Part shown: one piece after another, positions 1 to 10,993 of the stretch | Numbering within the stretch: position 1 is the stretch's first letter | Layout: each line of letters begins with the position of its first letter | Assembly (NCBI RefSeq): GCF_008831285.2 | Contig: NC_045148.1 | Location: 8,311,001-8,375,000, forward strand | Direction of reading: 5' to 3' | Length of the DNA: 64,000 bases | Origin: Nymphaea colorata | Lineage: Eukaryota > Streptophyta > Magnoliopsida > Nymphaeales > Nymphaeaceae | The notes under the pieces: model-generated | Seen by the model: the letters and a program-made list of their open reading frames with translations, nothing else | Database searches by the model: none | Told to the model about the DNA's origin: nothing | Program-made: the position numbers and the translations under genes

Positions 1-293
1 ATGAACATGGGAAGTGGGAGCTAGTCACACCTCCTTCAGATGCAGATATCATAGATTGTCAGTGAGTCTTTACTATCAAACATAATTCCGATGGCTCCAC
101 AGGAAGACATAAAGCAAGGTTGGTAGCCAAAGGCTCTATATAAACTTATGGAGTAGATTTCTTTGAGAGTGTTTTCCACAGTTGGCAGGCTTGGTACCAC
201 CAAATTGGTTACCTCAATTGTAGTACATTGTTAGTAGGCATTATGTCAATTTGATGTAAACAATGCATTCCTCTATGGAAACTTATTTGAGAC
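1..293 (+). mobile_element. Ty1/copia reverse transcriptase remnant, left part
   Basis: Translating the plus strand with frameshifts gives the order typical of a copia reverse transcriptase: WELVTPPSDADIID, then a KHNSDGSTGRHKARLVAKG-like block, YGVDFFESVFP, and QFDVNNAFLYGNLFET. These match the family pattern of KARLVAKG, Y(G)xDyxexFxP and LDVKNAFLxGxLxE. Several stops and frame changes show it is inactive. The reading stops at 293 where a hAT-type element is inserted, and resumes at about 2,479 with a YMQQPP motif. The start of the element lies left of the window. Confidence 0.8.
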
Positions 294-2470
294 CAATGTT
301 ATCCATATCGTACAATACATACGCGCATGCCGTATAAGCATATAAAACATGCATGGTATGTTTACAGTACACGATACACTCGTGTATCATAAACGTATCG
401 CCCGTATCATACGATATAGGTAAAAACAAAAAAAAAGGGTTTGTCATGCCCCTTTTTGTGTTATGTTTTTCAACTTTGCTCTCTCTCTCTCTCTTTCTCC
501 TTCTTTGTAAATGCTCTAAGAGTTGTGGAAGGGAGAGATTTTACTCCTTTTCACCAAAAATCGCTGAGGAGTCGTCGATTTGAGAGAGCTTACTAGTTGG
601 TGGAGAAGCTTTCTCATAGTGGGAATGGTGAGAGGCTTGGAGGAAAGGGCTTTTCAGTTTCTAACATCAAGAAGGTAAAAAATTTCTCATTTTCACCATT
701 GCATCGTGGATTTCTCTTGTTTCCTATAGTTAATTGTAGGTTTTTACTTGTTTTGTAGAGATATAATGTTGGACCCTGCATCCAGTGGTGTACAATGGTG
801 GACCCTGAAGATAGGTTAAAAGTTACTTGTAATTTTTGTAAGCAAATCGTATCAGGAGGGATCTCTTGCTTTAAGCACCAATGATACAACGAAATGGCTC
901 AATGCACTAGTTTGCAAGGAAACCCATTGCCACCCTATATCAAGCATCAGTGTATGGAGCTTATTAATACTATGAAATCAAATAGGATTGAGAAGGAAAG
1001 GTATGACGTTGATGTAGGACATGGGGAGCCAATAGCCATATGAAGAGGAAGCTAAGGTGAAGATGTTGAGCTTGAAGAAGAAAATGTTGGTGTCAGTATG
1101 GGAACAGATAAAGGGAAAGGCATCATGCACAAAGGTGGTTCTTCAGCCTCAGCCAGAAAGGGAAGAGGGGAAGGTGCAGGTACAAGTACAGTTTCACGAG
1201 GACGTGGTAGGAACCATGGTCGTACTATTGGAACTGGTGGTAGAGACTAGAGTAACTATTGGGAGATCAAGTATTGGATCCGTCTCGATGAAGAATTTTT
1301 TTTCCCACTTGTACTGTTGCAAGTCCTCAGCCTGAGATTCATACAAGCATGTGTTCAAAGGACATTGTCGACGCAGCAAATGATACCATCGGGAGGTGGT
1401 TCTATGATGCATCCATTCCCTTTAGTGCAACCAACTCTTATCATTTTAAGCCTATAGCAGATGCGATCGCTTCTGTAGGTCGACAGTCTAAAATGCCCAC
1501 TTATCATAAATTGCAAGGTAAAATTCTTTATAATGCAGTTAGAAATGTCAAAGCATGTGGTGATGAACTGCAATTGAGCTGGAAAGACATAAGAAGCAGT
1601 GTGATGGCAAACGGGTGGACAAACACCAAGAACAGAACATTGGTAAAGTTCCTTGTATGTTGCCCCTTAGGTGCAATGTTCTTAAAATATATTGATTTGT
1701 CCGATACTCCTAAGACTGTTGATGTTTTGTGTGAGATTTTTTATAAAGTTGTACAATAAATTGGGTAGAAGAATATCGTGCAATTTATTATGGATAATGT
1801 GGCAAATTATAAAGTTGCAGGTGAAATATTAATAACACGATATAGGATGTTCTATTGAAGAACATGTGCTGCTCATTGTTTCAACCTAATGCTTCAAAAT
1901 CTTGGTGAAAGAAATGATATGAAGTGGACAGCTAAAAGATGCCAAATAATGAAGTTTATTTATAATCATGCTTATGTTTCGAACTTAATGAAAAAATTCA
2001 CAAATGGGGTTGAATTGATTTGACTTGCACAAACACGGTTTTGCCACAAATGTTTTGACTGTACATGGTATAGTCAAGCAAAGAAATCCTAGTTAAGCAA
2101 AGAAATCCTCTCAAGTAGATGTTTTCAAGTGATGATTGGGCGGCATATCCATATGCCTATATAAGAAAGGCCACAACAGTTGTGGATAGTGACTAGATAC
2201 TATATTCAACACTGAATTTTGGGAATCATGTGTGAACTTATTGAAGATTTATGTACCTCTAATGAAAATCTACAGATTAGTTGGCAGTGAAGATAAACCT
2301 TCTATTGAATATTTGTTTTAGATTTTTTTGGGTTTTTTCTGAATTTTCCCATTTTTCTATTTTTAAATATTTATAATTAAAAAAATAATTTTACAATGCA
2401 CTATGCTACGTTTGCGATACAGTATATAGATTGGCCCAACCGATATGCATATACGCCTTTTACAACATTG
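294..2470 (+). mobile_element. hAT-type DNA transposon (BED finger plus DUF659 remnants), inserted in the copia gene
   Basis: The ends are imperfect inverted repeats: CAATGTTATCC at the left, and ...TACAACATTG at the right, which reads CAATGTTGTA on the other strand. The flanks TTTGAGAC (286-293) and TCTAAGAC (2,471-2,478) agree at 6 of 8 bases, as expected for an old hAT 8-bp target duplication. Inside, near 828-885, is a BED-type zinc finger (CNFCKQIVSGGI...KH). A DUF659-like stretch follows at 1,349-1,759 (ANDTIGRWFYDASIPF..., ANGWTNTKNRTLVKFLV...), and the signature of the downstream transposase region continues to about 2,160 with stops. Removing the element and one duplication restores the copia reading frame. 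It is a decayed autonomous-type element. Confidence 0.8.
1349..1759 (+). pseudogene. DUF659-like transposase segment of the hAT element
   Basis: This is the longest open stretch (136 codons) of the decayed transposase. It begins IVDAANDTIGRWFYDAS soon after its first methionine, and contains PTYHKLQGKIL and MANGWTNTKNRTLV, which match the DUF659 order 'F-ipF...Ps...l...i...DGWt...l-nflv'. The usual aspartate of DGWT is replaced by asparagine here. After the stop at 1,757-1,759 recognisable sequence (NVANYKVAG-like, then CAAHC-like) continues in other frames, so the gene is broken by frameshifts. An upstream open stretch at 1,057-1,335 would correspond to the linker between the BED finger and DUF659. 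Confidence 0.7.
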
Positions 2471-2478
2471 TCTAAGAC

Positions 2479-2510
2479 AATATATATGCAACAACCTCCA
2501 AGGCATTTAA
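2479..2510 (+). mobile_element. copia reverse transcriptase remnant, resumption after hAT insertion
   Basis: The sequence reads IYMQQPPR, the conserved motif that directly follows LxGxLxE(E/D) in copia reverse transcriptases. It continues the frame interrupted at 293. Recognisable copia coding is lost again shortly after 2,510, before the second insertion. Confidence 0.6.
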
Positions 2511-2650
2511 AGTTTAAACATTAAGGTTGTGATAGATGCTTATTATGTCATTATGAATTTCTTATTTCTCATTTCTAAATGTGATGTTAATATACAATGG
2601 CTTATGAATGATGTGATGAGTTCTTTTATATAGAACCCATGTTACATAGG

Positions 2651-2692
2651 TACGGGTACGGGTGCGGGTACAGGTGCCGGTGCGAGTACGGT
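2651..2692 (+). repeat. degenerate TRCGGG hexamer array
   Basis: Seven consecutive 6-bp units read tacggg, tacggg, tgcggg, tacagg, tgccgg, tgcgag, tacggt. It is G-rich on the plus strand within otherwise AT-rich DNA. Confidence 0.75.
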
Positions 2693-2745
2693 TACAGACC
2701 ATTTTTAAAAAACTTGGATGCGGGATTATGGCCATACGCACACAT

Positions 2746-2791
<46 letters not shown>

Positions 2792-2792
2792 G
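2746..2792. repeat. (CA)n(TA)n compound microsatellite
   Basis: A run of CA dinucleotides passes directly into a run of TA dinucleotides. Confidence 0.95.
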
Positions 2793-3224
2793 TCAAAAAA
2801 TTTCAAACAAAATAACATATTCACACATATATATATCAAAAAATCACAAACAGAATAACATATTCATAAATCATAATCCAAAATTTATCATTCTTGATTC
2901 TCATTCTCCTCAGTCGCAAATTTACTGCTGAACTGAGGCCAAAGAAAATCACACGTGTACGGAAGCATAAGCACAAACAAAAGAGAAACATAAACTTTTA
3001 CATAACAAGATAAAGGAGCTAGCGAAGCAAAAATCGAATCCCAACACTACGAAGCAAGAATGAAGAAAAAAGAGGGAAGTGGGACATTAAAATGAAGGTT
3101 TCGAAAATTTTAACATTAAAATGGTTTAAAGAGTTAAAATGTAAAAATCGTTAACATTAAAATCGGACAAATTTGGACTCAGTCAACTTTGACCGAGTCT
3201 GAAAAAGGTCAAAAGTGACCTTGG

Positions 3225-3640
3225 TTATTGTTTACTTGTTGGTAAGCAACTTTATGTCACAGTCATTAGACCTTAATATATCTTGGGCAGTCAGCGAAGA
3301 TAGTCAATCTATGAATAAACATTAACAGACTAAGGTACACTATGCAGCAGCCACAAAGATTTTCAGGTACTTAAAGTCTTCCCCTAGAAAATGATTGTGA
3401 TTTAAGAAAAGACCAACATTTGATGTCGTAGCATATTATATTGTCGATTATGCAGGTTTTATTGAACTTAAAGAGTCTACTTCTGGGTCTTGTGTTTTTG
3501 TATGAGGAAAGTTAATTACATGGAGAAGCAAAATGTCGTAACCAGGTCTAGTGCAAAATCTGAATATAGATCTATGGCCCTAACTGCAGCAGAGGTGATG
3601 TGGATTAAATCTTTATTAGTTCTATAAGTCAAAGTTTTTA
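3225..3640 (+). mobile_element. Ty1/copia RNase H remnant, right part
   Basis: With frameshifts the plus strand reads LLVGKQLYVTVIRPNISWAVS, YAAATKIFRYLKSSP, DYAGFIELKESTSGSCVFV and KLITWRSKM, ending near QNLNIDLWP. These correspond to the copia family blocks LvGkLiYLtvTRPDIsyAVs, AxxRiLRYLKgtP, DwAGsxDxRrSTsGyxxF and WxSKKQ. Stops and frame changes show it is dead. It is the downstream part of the same element as 1-293 and 2,479-2,510. Confidence 0.8.
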
Positions 3641-4177
3641 TTCCTATGGAGATGAAATGTGGTAATAAGGATGCCACATACTGTTTAAGAAGAGATTAGA
3701 GCTAATAAATGAGATTTTGATGTTTCTTCCCCCATCGTTCTCAACAAAAATGATGAAGATTTTTCCATTTTCAAACTATTCAAACATATGACAAGATATT
3801 TTGCATGGATATTTGGATGGTCAGGAACATAAATGGTCATGTGCCCACTTTCTCTTAGGACCCACCAACCACCTGCATTATTGATAACAAAAGTCTCTGG
3901 CATATTTGATTGAATATTCTCATCCAACCAGTTAGAATTACAACAACAAAATAGTTAGTTGTATATGATTTACCATGTGGCGCAAACATATTTGTAAGGT
4001 AATTCTCTAGGATGCACATCAATCATGGAGAAAACATCCACTAGAACCAAATCAAGGAATTTAAAGCATGTTTTGTAAATCAAATAAGTTCCAGAACTGC
4101 ATAGACACATCAAGTGATTCCTAAAACATGGAATGAGGGCACTTAATTTTTTTGACTGGTAAATTTAGGAATCATAC
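3641..4177. other. non-coding: end of copia remnant and kinase intron
   Basis: No recognisable gene. An 80-codon minus-strand frame at 3,685-3,927 has no family resemblance. No LTR end or polypurine tract could be placed with confidence. On the minus strand this is the start of the intron that follows the last visible diacylglycerol kinase exon. Confidence 0.5.
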
Positions 4178-7100
4178 CGGGATGATTTATGGAAAAGAGG
4201 AGCAGCAAACCATCCTTGAGAGCAACCAAGCTTTGCATAGGTTGTCTAACAAATTGAAACAAATTTCATCAACACAAATACACAAACAAACTTATATGAA
4301 TTGAAGAGAAAAGAAAAAAGATACAGCAAAAATAACTAGTCTAAAGGCATTCATTTTTTAAATGGTACAGTAGATATATAGCACAAAAAGGGCATTTACA
4401 AGTGTAATGTGCTCACAGTATGCCACTTAGAAGTTACAACAAGCATTGTTCTAAGCCACATATTATTTCCAATAACAGATGAGAAAACAGCAGTGATAGT
4501 CCAATATCATTCTGTGGGACCAATCAAATATTGTTAGCACAAAAGATAATAACTAAAAAAATTATTATTTGGCCCCGTTTAGACTCCTCAGGTTTGTCGT
4601 TCAATAACAAGTGAAAACTCTGGCATCTGCCAAAACCAATATCATGTGTATGGATTTGGAGGTTAGCATCATTGTCACAGAAAACATGTTTTATTCGAAA
4701 AAAAAAATGCAACGAAAACGTTAAAAACAAGTCAGCCAGTAAAAAGGGAAAAACTTGTTTCATTTGTGTTTTCTTCCTAGTTTTTTTCACGTTTTTCCCT
4801 TTTTCATGTTTTTTGCTTTTTTCCCCTGGTTTTCTTTTTTTTTTTTGCATTTTCTTCACGGTTTTTACATTTTTTAATTACCAGTTTTTTATTTTCATAT
4901 TTTTCACATTTTATTTTTGTTTCTAGTTTTTTTAAAAAAAAAATTGCCAACATTTTCCCGAGAAAAACAACTTTGTCATATTATACCCAAGAAAAAACCT
5001 CTCATTTTTATACCCGTAGATGATATTTGTGGCAATGGTTATCATATAAAGCAGCATTTTTGGGGTCAACTTTTCCAGAAGTTAACTATTGGGTGGCCTC
5101 CATCCACATCGTATCTACTAGTCTATTTGCTTTTCTCAGAGAAAATCAGTATATTGAACTAAGTAATGAACATACTTATGCCGAGACTAGGTTATAAGGG
5201 ATGGCTGTGAGATTGACCCTTAACTCCACTCTGTTTATGTAAACATTGATTAGATGATATGTGTTGGGTATGAGATTGCTTATCCTCCTTTGCTTCTCGT
5301 TTCTCACAGAACTGCTTTCTGAAGTCTTTTCTGAGTCTCTCTTCATACCAGCTCTCACATTTCATTGAATAGATGAGGCATACATTGGTGACTATAACTC
5401 CAATACTGGCATCACACCCTCAAAAATATGAAGCATCAACGTAGTAGTGAATTTCTATTGACATTGATCACTGCCCATCTCTTTCTCCTTTTTGTTGCTT
5501 TAAAAGAAAAAATGAAGAAAAATTAACACGTGAACCACTTATCAGGTAAGGAACCAAAGGTGAAATGCCATTTTACCATATATGCATAAAATTAAAAATA
5601 TGCTTCAAGTTTCGCACCATATGATGTCCAAGTTGCATGATAAATAGCAAAGCACTTGAAGTACAAAATATGATTGCATTATTATGAACCATGAAAGCAT
5701 TTTAAATTTAAACTTTCAAGTTCCAACATCTAAAATGGCAAGAAGCATCACAGCTTATCAATGTCCAACCATTAGAAGCAAGAAGTTCAACATCTAAGAG
5801 GGCAAGAAACATCATAGCTACTCAATGTCCAACCATTAGAGCGTAACAACTTGTGTGGAAAATGAACCTGGTTAGCCAATTGATTTTTGAATTTTTCTGG
5901 GTGTAGCTTCCTTTCAGAATGAAATGCATAAGATACTTGAGCATCCATCCCTGCATCAGATGTCATAAGATATATGATCACCATTTGAACAATACAACAT
6001 CATAATGCTTTTAGAGTCATGCAGAATCTAAATGTGTGCTCATTCATTCATCTGATTTATTTACAGTCTGATATTAAACTGAATGTATTCGGGCAAGTAC
6101 AAAAGTATAATATCCTCATGCAAGTGTTTGTGTAGAATGTCATGATGCAAGTGTAGGCTTCTTGTCACTGGACACCCATCAAACCAGAGTGGAGAACTGT
6201 TAAACTAAGGTTACTGGAGGGTGACAGGCCAGAAAGACAATACACTTGAGGGTGCATGAGCGACCAATAGCAGACAAGTGAGCGTGAGAGCTCAAAGATA
6301 AAGAAAAAAGAAGGTGACTCAGATAGACATTCTTAATGCAGCTCTCCCTCGTTCCCTTTCCTTCCCTAATGGATTGAATTTTTCTATTAACCTTTGCTTA
6401 AAGCTAAAGCAGCTTATCAAGCACAAGTTAGTCCTTGTACAACTATGAATAATTGCATAAAGTTAAGTCTTAAGTGACAAGCATGACATTATTAAGATAA
6501 GGCTATGGCTAAAAGCATTAATTCTAATATGCTTGACAATATCTTAAGCATAACCAGAAGGATATGCCCCAATGATCGTCATCAAATGCCCCCCAGCTGA
6601 ATTTTCTCCATTATCATGAACAGATGCATGTTCACCTACCAACTTCTTGAGACTTGGGAAAAAAAAAAACCAATAATGGCTATACCAAGTATATAAAATA
6701 ATTTCCTTGACAAAGTAGTGATAGAACATGTAGTTGGCATCCCCAATTTGTTGCCAATTGTGAAGAAATGTTTGAAGAGCACCAGTTGGAAGCATACCAT
6801 GTAGACAATATCATTGGCATGTTAATAAGATGAATGCATAGATGCGTCCACAAAATATATGGTAATCATTACCTCCGTACATATTAAATTATCAACAGGT
6901 AATCTTATCACCTGATCTATGAGTGAAACATGCCTCTGTATTTTAGAATATCTAAACTATAGATGAGCTATTGCTTACTGCAGCCTTACAGGCAAGCAAT
7001 ACTACTATATAAGGCACTGCGACGTAAAGGAAAAATTAACCAACACAAGGAGTAGAAAACATTCATTTCAAAAAAAATGGAAAAAACTGAATAAATTTTG

Positions 7101-10100
7101 CAGAGCGATTGGCCAAGTCATCAATAAGAAAGAAAACAAAAATGATTTGATATTTTGGAAATATTTCTTACCCATGCTAAAGTAGTTCCAAAAGCCACCT
7201 CGAAATGTGTGATACCCATCCTGCAGAAGTCATTAGAAGTTACATAACATGACAATGTGCATAAGGACATGAGGCAGAACAGGACAACTGATCCATCTGT
7301 AGTTTTTGTTCTGATTATACTTGGCATTCCTGTTCTGGTTGAGAGCAAAATTTACGTTGGTTCAACATCAAGCCAGTATATGTAGCTTACCTCACTCATT
7401 GAGTCTGTATGAGATACACGCTTAAATGCATGCAAAGAATGTGGAAGTTCTAGAGGAGCAATAGGATCACAAGCACCTTCTGCAGGAGCTTTCATCCTCA
7501 TAAGAATATGCCAGCTGTGTGATGTAAAGAAAACATGTTAGCTACATTGCAACAGGATCGATACTTTAATCTAATGGTGTCTTATACAAGTTAAAGTATT
7601 GGCAAGCGGTTGAGTATCTTAGCTTGATCATTATAGTTCCATCATTTTAAACGGTGAGGTCTTGGTATTAGAATCCAAATCAGACTGATAGAGTTTTAGG
7701 ACTTTAACGGAGCTTTTAAATGGTTTGGTCAGGATAGCTAGATAGGACTCAGAGTGTCCTCTATTGCCTAGTAGGATGTACGTAAACCCTTTGTTGAATG
7801 AGAAGAGTTTATGTTTCTAGGTGGCTCTTTGTAATATTAAAGAGTTATAAGACCTCTTTAATCATTTCTTTATTTTAGGTTGATGTAATCTGTAAATCTC
7901 TTTTATACCCTACTTATAATGGAGATTAGGGTTAGTGAATGGATTAAGCCTATAACTGGCTTCAATTTCGTATCTTGGTACATAACTTGGAGGTACCTTA
8001 CCTCGAATAAGGAACTGAACTGTGTCCAATGCTTAATTTTTTTTCTTTCCTACTGTTCTATTCTTTTGTGTGTCCCCAAATTGTGGATTCTTTCTTAATT
8101 GGTAGAGTAGTCAACCAACTGGTATCAGAGCCCTCTTCTAGCAGCCAGACAAGTAATGACAACCCTGGAACATTATAAGAAACTGATGGACAAGTTGATG
8201 TAGACAGTTGGGAGTCAAGTCTCATGGAGAAGCACAATTTGAAATCATGGGGCGAGATTAGGGTCTATCAGCACTCATGCAAGGTTGATGCTAGTAGAGA
8301 AACAGGATGTGAAGTCTTTGCTACAAAGGGTGCTAAATCAAATGAAACCAATGGAGAATCAAATGGTGCATTCAGGTTAGGGGGACCAAAGCAGCAGTCG
8401 AGCACCCAAAACACAACCACTCCAATGGTGAACCATGGTAGGAGAAAGGATCGTGCTACATAAAGTATGACCAGAAAACCTCGCCAAATGGATTTTCCAC
8501 TTTTGCAGGTGAAGACCTCCTTAGCTGGGCCCACAAATTTGCCTCAGATAAGGAAAACCCTATTAATGCATTGTGTTCTTATTTAGTTTCTTCTTTGTCC
8601 CATTTCTGTGCGTGCCCTATGTGCAGAATCTGCAGATTCTCAACCGCAGAAGAGTCTACAGCTTTGATTGGTAAAGCTGCACTACCTACTATAAAGAGGT
8701 CTATTTCTAGTCCAGCACCTAGGTTGCTCCAGTTCTGACCTAGACATGTTTTTAGCTGCAAAGTACCTGCATTTCTTAAAAAATTTTAGGTTCCATTTGT
8801 GACCATACGTGTTATTTTGTCAGGTTGAAAGGTAGCAAAACCTTCAGCTCCTATCAAATGCCAAGACCAGTATTCTTAATGGGGTGTTAGATTTCAGCCC
8901 AGCCACATAGGGATAGCTGGTGGAACTTCTGGGAATCATTTGGTAAGGAGTTGCATCTGATATCAGGAGAAACTAAACCAGGCAGATGTAACTTATATTC
9001 ACCCTTGAGCGTATGTGTCATCCACATAATGAAAGCGTCCAGTAAATCAATGAATGAGTGGAAAATACCTATCAATTCTCATCTCCTTTGCATCCTTCAT
9101 TTGTTTAAGGAAGGACTTGACAGAGTCACGATCTGTGCCTGGATTTTTCTTTCCCTGCAAAAGTAAATCAAAAAGAATTCAAGAAATTTCAAGGTTAAAA
9201 AAAATAACAAAGTCATAGGCAAAATAAAAACCAATTAGAGAAATTTTTCTAAGAAACTTCTCTGATAAAAAAAAAAAAGTATGTAGTATGTATCATGAAA
9301 CTATCATGAAAGACTAATATGAACATTAATAGTGTTACTATCTTGCCAGCACTTTGACTTTCCTTAAATCGTAATGTTCCTAAATTTTTCCAAAACCTTG
9401 AAATTTCATAAAAGCTGTCTGTTCATTGCCAAGTTTTTCTGGGCACCAGACTTAGAATTGTATGTCCATGCCTATGACATATGAGTCCACCCATAGGGTG
9501 GGTGCAGGTGGAAAAAAAAAATTGTGTGCAGGTGCCACGAGGGTGTGTGTCTATATATAAAAAACTTGCATATAGAAATATAAAGATATATATGCATTTG
9601 AGACTATAATACATAACAACCCTCAATTGTGAACAGATGCACCCACAGTGCACAGTGCACACCTTACTTGGGTGGAACAGCCTATTTGTAGCTCTTGGTC
9701 CATAAAATGCTTTCCTTGTGTTCCTCTCATGTTTTCTACTTTCTATCTCAAGTTCACAACTTGTTAGGTAGTACCGTAGTAGTCTTGCATTGATGAAGCA
9801 AAAAAGGAGAAAACAACTGTTTGATCTCCAATAGTAACCAATAATGAGCAGATTTCCAAGTGAATGAACATCACGCCAATTGAAGAATAACAGATAAGAG
9901 GTATGCAAATGAGATATGGAATTGTGGGAAACAGCTGAAATCGATGATCTTGTTCAAATATATTGCTTAGATGTTTACTGTTCCTCCAAATCACCAGAGA
10001 AAGAGCAATCCAGATATATAGCTGTGAGCTGCTTACCCAACCAAAGGAAAAAGGCAGATTATTTCCAGTTCCCAGAGGAACAGTAGCTACAGGAGGTGGC

Positions 10101-10785
10101 TGAGCAAGCTTGAGATCACAAACTACACCAAGAAGCCATCCTGCCGTACCATCTCCACCTGCAACCTGCACCAGCATGCCAATAATGACTGATCACAAGC
10201 AAAACTATGTTGGATTTTTAAAGACCAGTGGTGAAGGATCTATTGGTGCTCGTATTGGCGCTTCATTTGGCCATATTTTGAAGGTTTTACTACATTCGTG
10301 ACAGAAAAAGGATTTGGGACCAACTCACAATTAGTCTCATCTTCTGCTCAATATGAAAAGCAAGGCTGTCAGCATTAGCCTTAAGACGTTCAATGTTGGC
10401 ATAAACCTTGTGAAGGACCTTGTCAGGTGCATCTGCTCCCAAGTCAATAACCTGAAGAGGAACATAAAACAGATTCTGTATATGTTCATATTTTTCTCTT
10501 TTTTGCGTTTGAGAAATCCAGCTTGCACACAAACTAGACGTTCAGCAAAAGTCTAACTCATCCAGCTAAACTCACTTGTGCAGAATTAAGAAGCATTCTG
10601 TACGTTGACAGCAGGTCCCCACCAAGCTGACCTCCACTTTTTGAGTTAATGAACACCATTACTGGACATTCAGGAAAATATGACATATCCTGGATGGCTG
10701 CCTCGGAGTCAATTATGTAGTCTGGAATGTAGAACTCTCTAAGGAATTGAGTAGTATTTGAACTGCATGAACTACAGTCCCCCAT
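4178..10785 (-). CDS. DGK: diacylglycerol kinase, AtDGK5/DGK6 type, partial (C-terminus not in window)
   Basis: The enzyme phosphorylates diacylglycerol to phosphatidic acid in membrane lipid signalling. Coding exons on the minus strand are 10785-10576, 10451-10329, 10165-10037, 9154-9069, 7514-7391, 7220-7172, 5950-5868 and 4245-4178. All have GT-AG borders and keep frame, giving 290 aa plus 2 nt. The catalytic domain shows [12 protein letters not shown] (residues 45-56), the ATP-binding GGDGT (114-118) and PLGTGNN (141-147). The accessory domain then starts with [28 protein letters not shown] and [10 protein letters not shown]. There are no C1 or EF-hand domains, as in the small plant DGKs. 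The start is supported by an in-frame TAA just upstream and by the [10 protein letters not shown] block close to the N-terminus, as in AtDGK5. About 190 residues of the accessory domain are missing: the last exon ends with a normal donor and no partner exon is seen down to base 1. The gene may continue left of the window or may be broken by the copia insertion. Confidence 0.9.
4246..5867 (-). other. kinase intron with T-rich low-complexity tract
   Basis: This is the intron between the last two visible kinase exons. Bases 4,760-4,930 are almost pure T/C on the plus strand with repeated TTTTTCAC-like units, and no gene is recognised. An imperfect tandem duplication lies at 5,724-5,844. Confidence 0.6.
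5724..5844. repeat. imperfect tandem duplication, about 64-bp period
   Basis: Both copies contain caacatcta(a)...ggcaagaa(g/a)catca followed by caatgtccaaccattaga. They start at about 5,724 and 5,788, inside a kinase intron. Confidence 0.8.
7570..8790 (+). mobile_element. gypsy-like LTR retrotransposon fragment in a kinase intron, antisense to the gene
   Basis: An LTR-like sequence (about 7,570-8,117, with a TATA-like element near 7,900) is followed by TGGTATCAGAGC at 8,120-8,131, the classical initiator-tRNA-Met primer binding site. Next comes a decayed gag start, [15 protein letters not shown], and near 8,470-8,560, across a frameshift, RQMDFPLLQ and [11 protein letters not shown]. The latter resembles the 'PxFxGEDxxxW' block of Ty3/gypsy gag. 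Polymerase and 3' LTR are absent, so it is a truncated copy. It sits in the 1.55-kb intron 7,515-9,068 in opposite orientation to the kinase. Confidence 0.65.
8120..8131 (+). promoter_or_regulatory. tRNA-Met primer binding site of the LTR element
   Basis: TGGTATCAGAGC is the complement of the 3' end of initiator tRNA-Met and lies just inside the presumed end of the 5' LTR. Confidence 0.7.
9155..10036 (-). other. kinase intron with a possible short-element remnant
   Basis: No exon is seen. Around 9,490-9,560 the plus strand carries GGGTGCAGGTGG and GTGCAGGTGCCACGAGG followed by TATATA and AT-rich DNA, and about 9,640-9,670 GTGCACAGTGCACAC. This looks like a decayed non-autonomous element. The minus-strand open frame at 9,423-9,908 is judged fortuitous. 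Confidence 0.4.
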
Positions 10786-10832
10786 CTCTGCCCCCCTTTA
10801 TCTTGCAAACTTGCAGTAAACTTATTTACATC
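10576..10832 (-). other. first coding exon of the kinase with 47 nt of 5' UTR
   Basis: On the minus strand a pyrimidine-rich stretch ending in AACAG precedes 10,832 and makes a good 3' splice site. The exon then runs through an in-frame TAA to the ATG at 10,785. Confidence 0.55.
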
Positions 10833-10993
10833 CTGTTACAAACCATGAAAAACATCATCACTACTTGTACATTATGACATTAACAAATTGCTGAGGCAAA
10901 AAATGAGAATCATTTTTGGAAGAATATAAACGAGGCTGTTTCAGCGGGTCTAGGAGTTGGCGAAGATATCTAAGGCATCACTGAGTATTTGAC

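Larger units (their letters stand above)
2640..3220. mobile_element. unclassified insertion inside the copia remnant
   Basis: This segment separates the YMQQPP part of the copia gene from its RNase H part. The real gene would need several hundred bases of coding sequence here, and none is recognisable. It opens with seven degenerate TRCGGG hexamers (2,651-2,692), then a CA/TA microsatellite (about 2,746-2,792), then AT-rich DNA. It ends with a short self-complementary stretch around 3,175-3,205 (GACTCAGTCAACTTTGACC... / ...GACCGAGTC). I could not define terminal repeats, so the class is open. Confidence 0.35.

Noticed and set aside
9423-9908. 161-codon minus-strand frame
   Set aside because: It lies inside a kinase intron, shows no family resemblance, and spans TA and CA-like low-complexity DNA and the first intron bases after the GGDGT exon.
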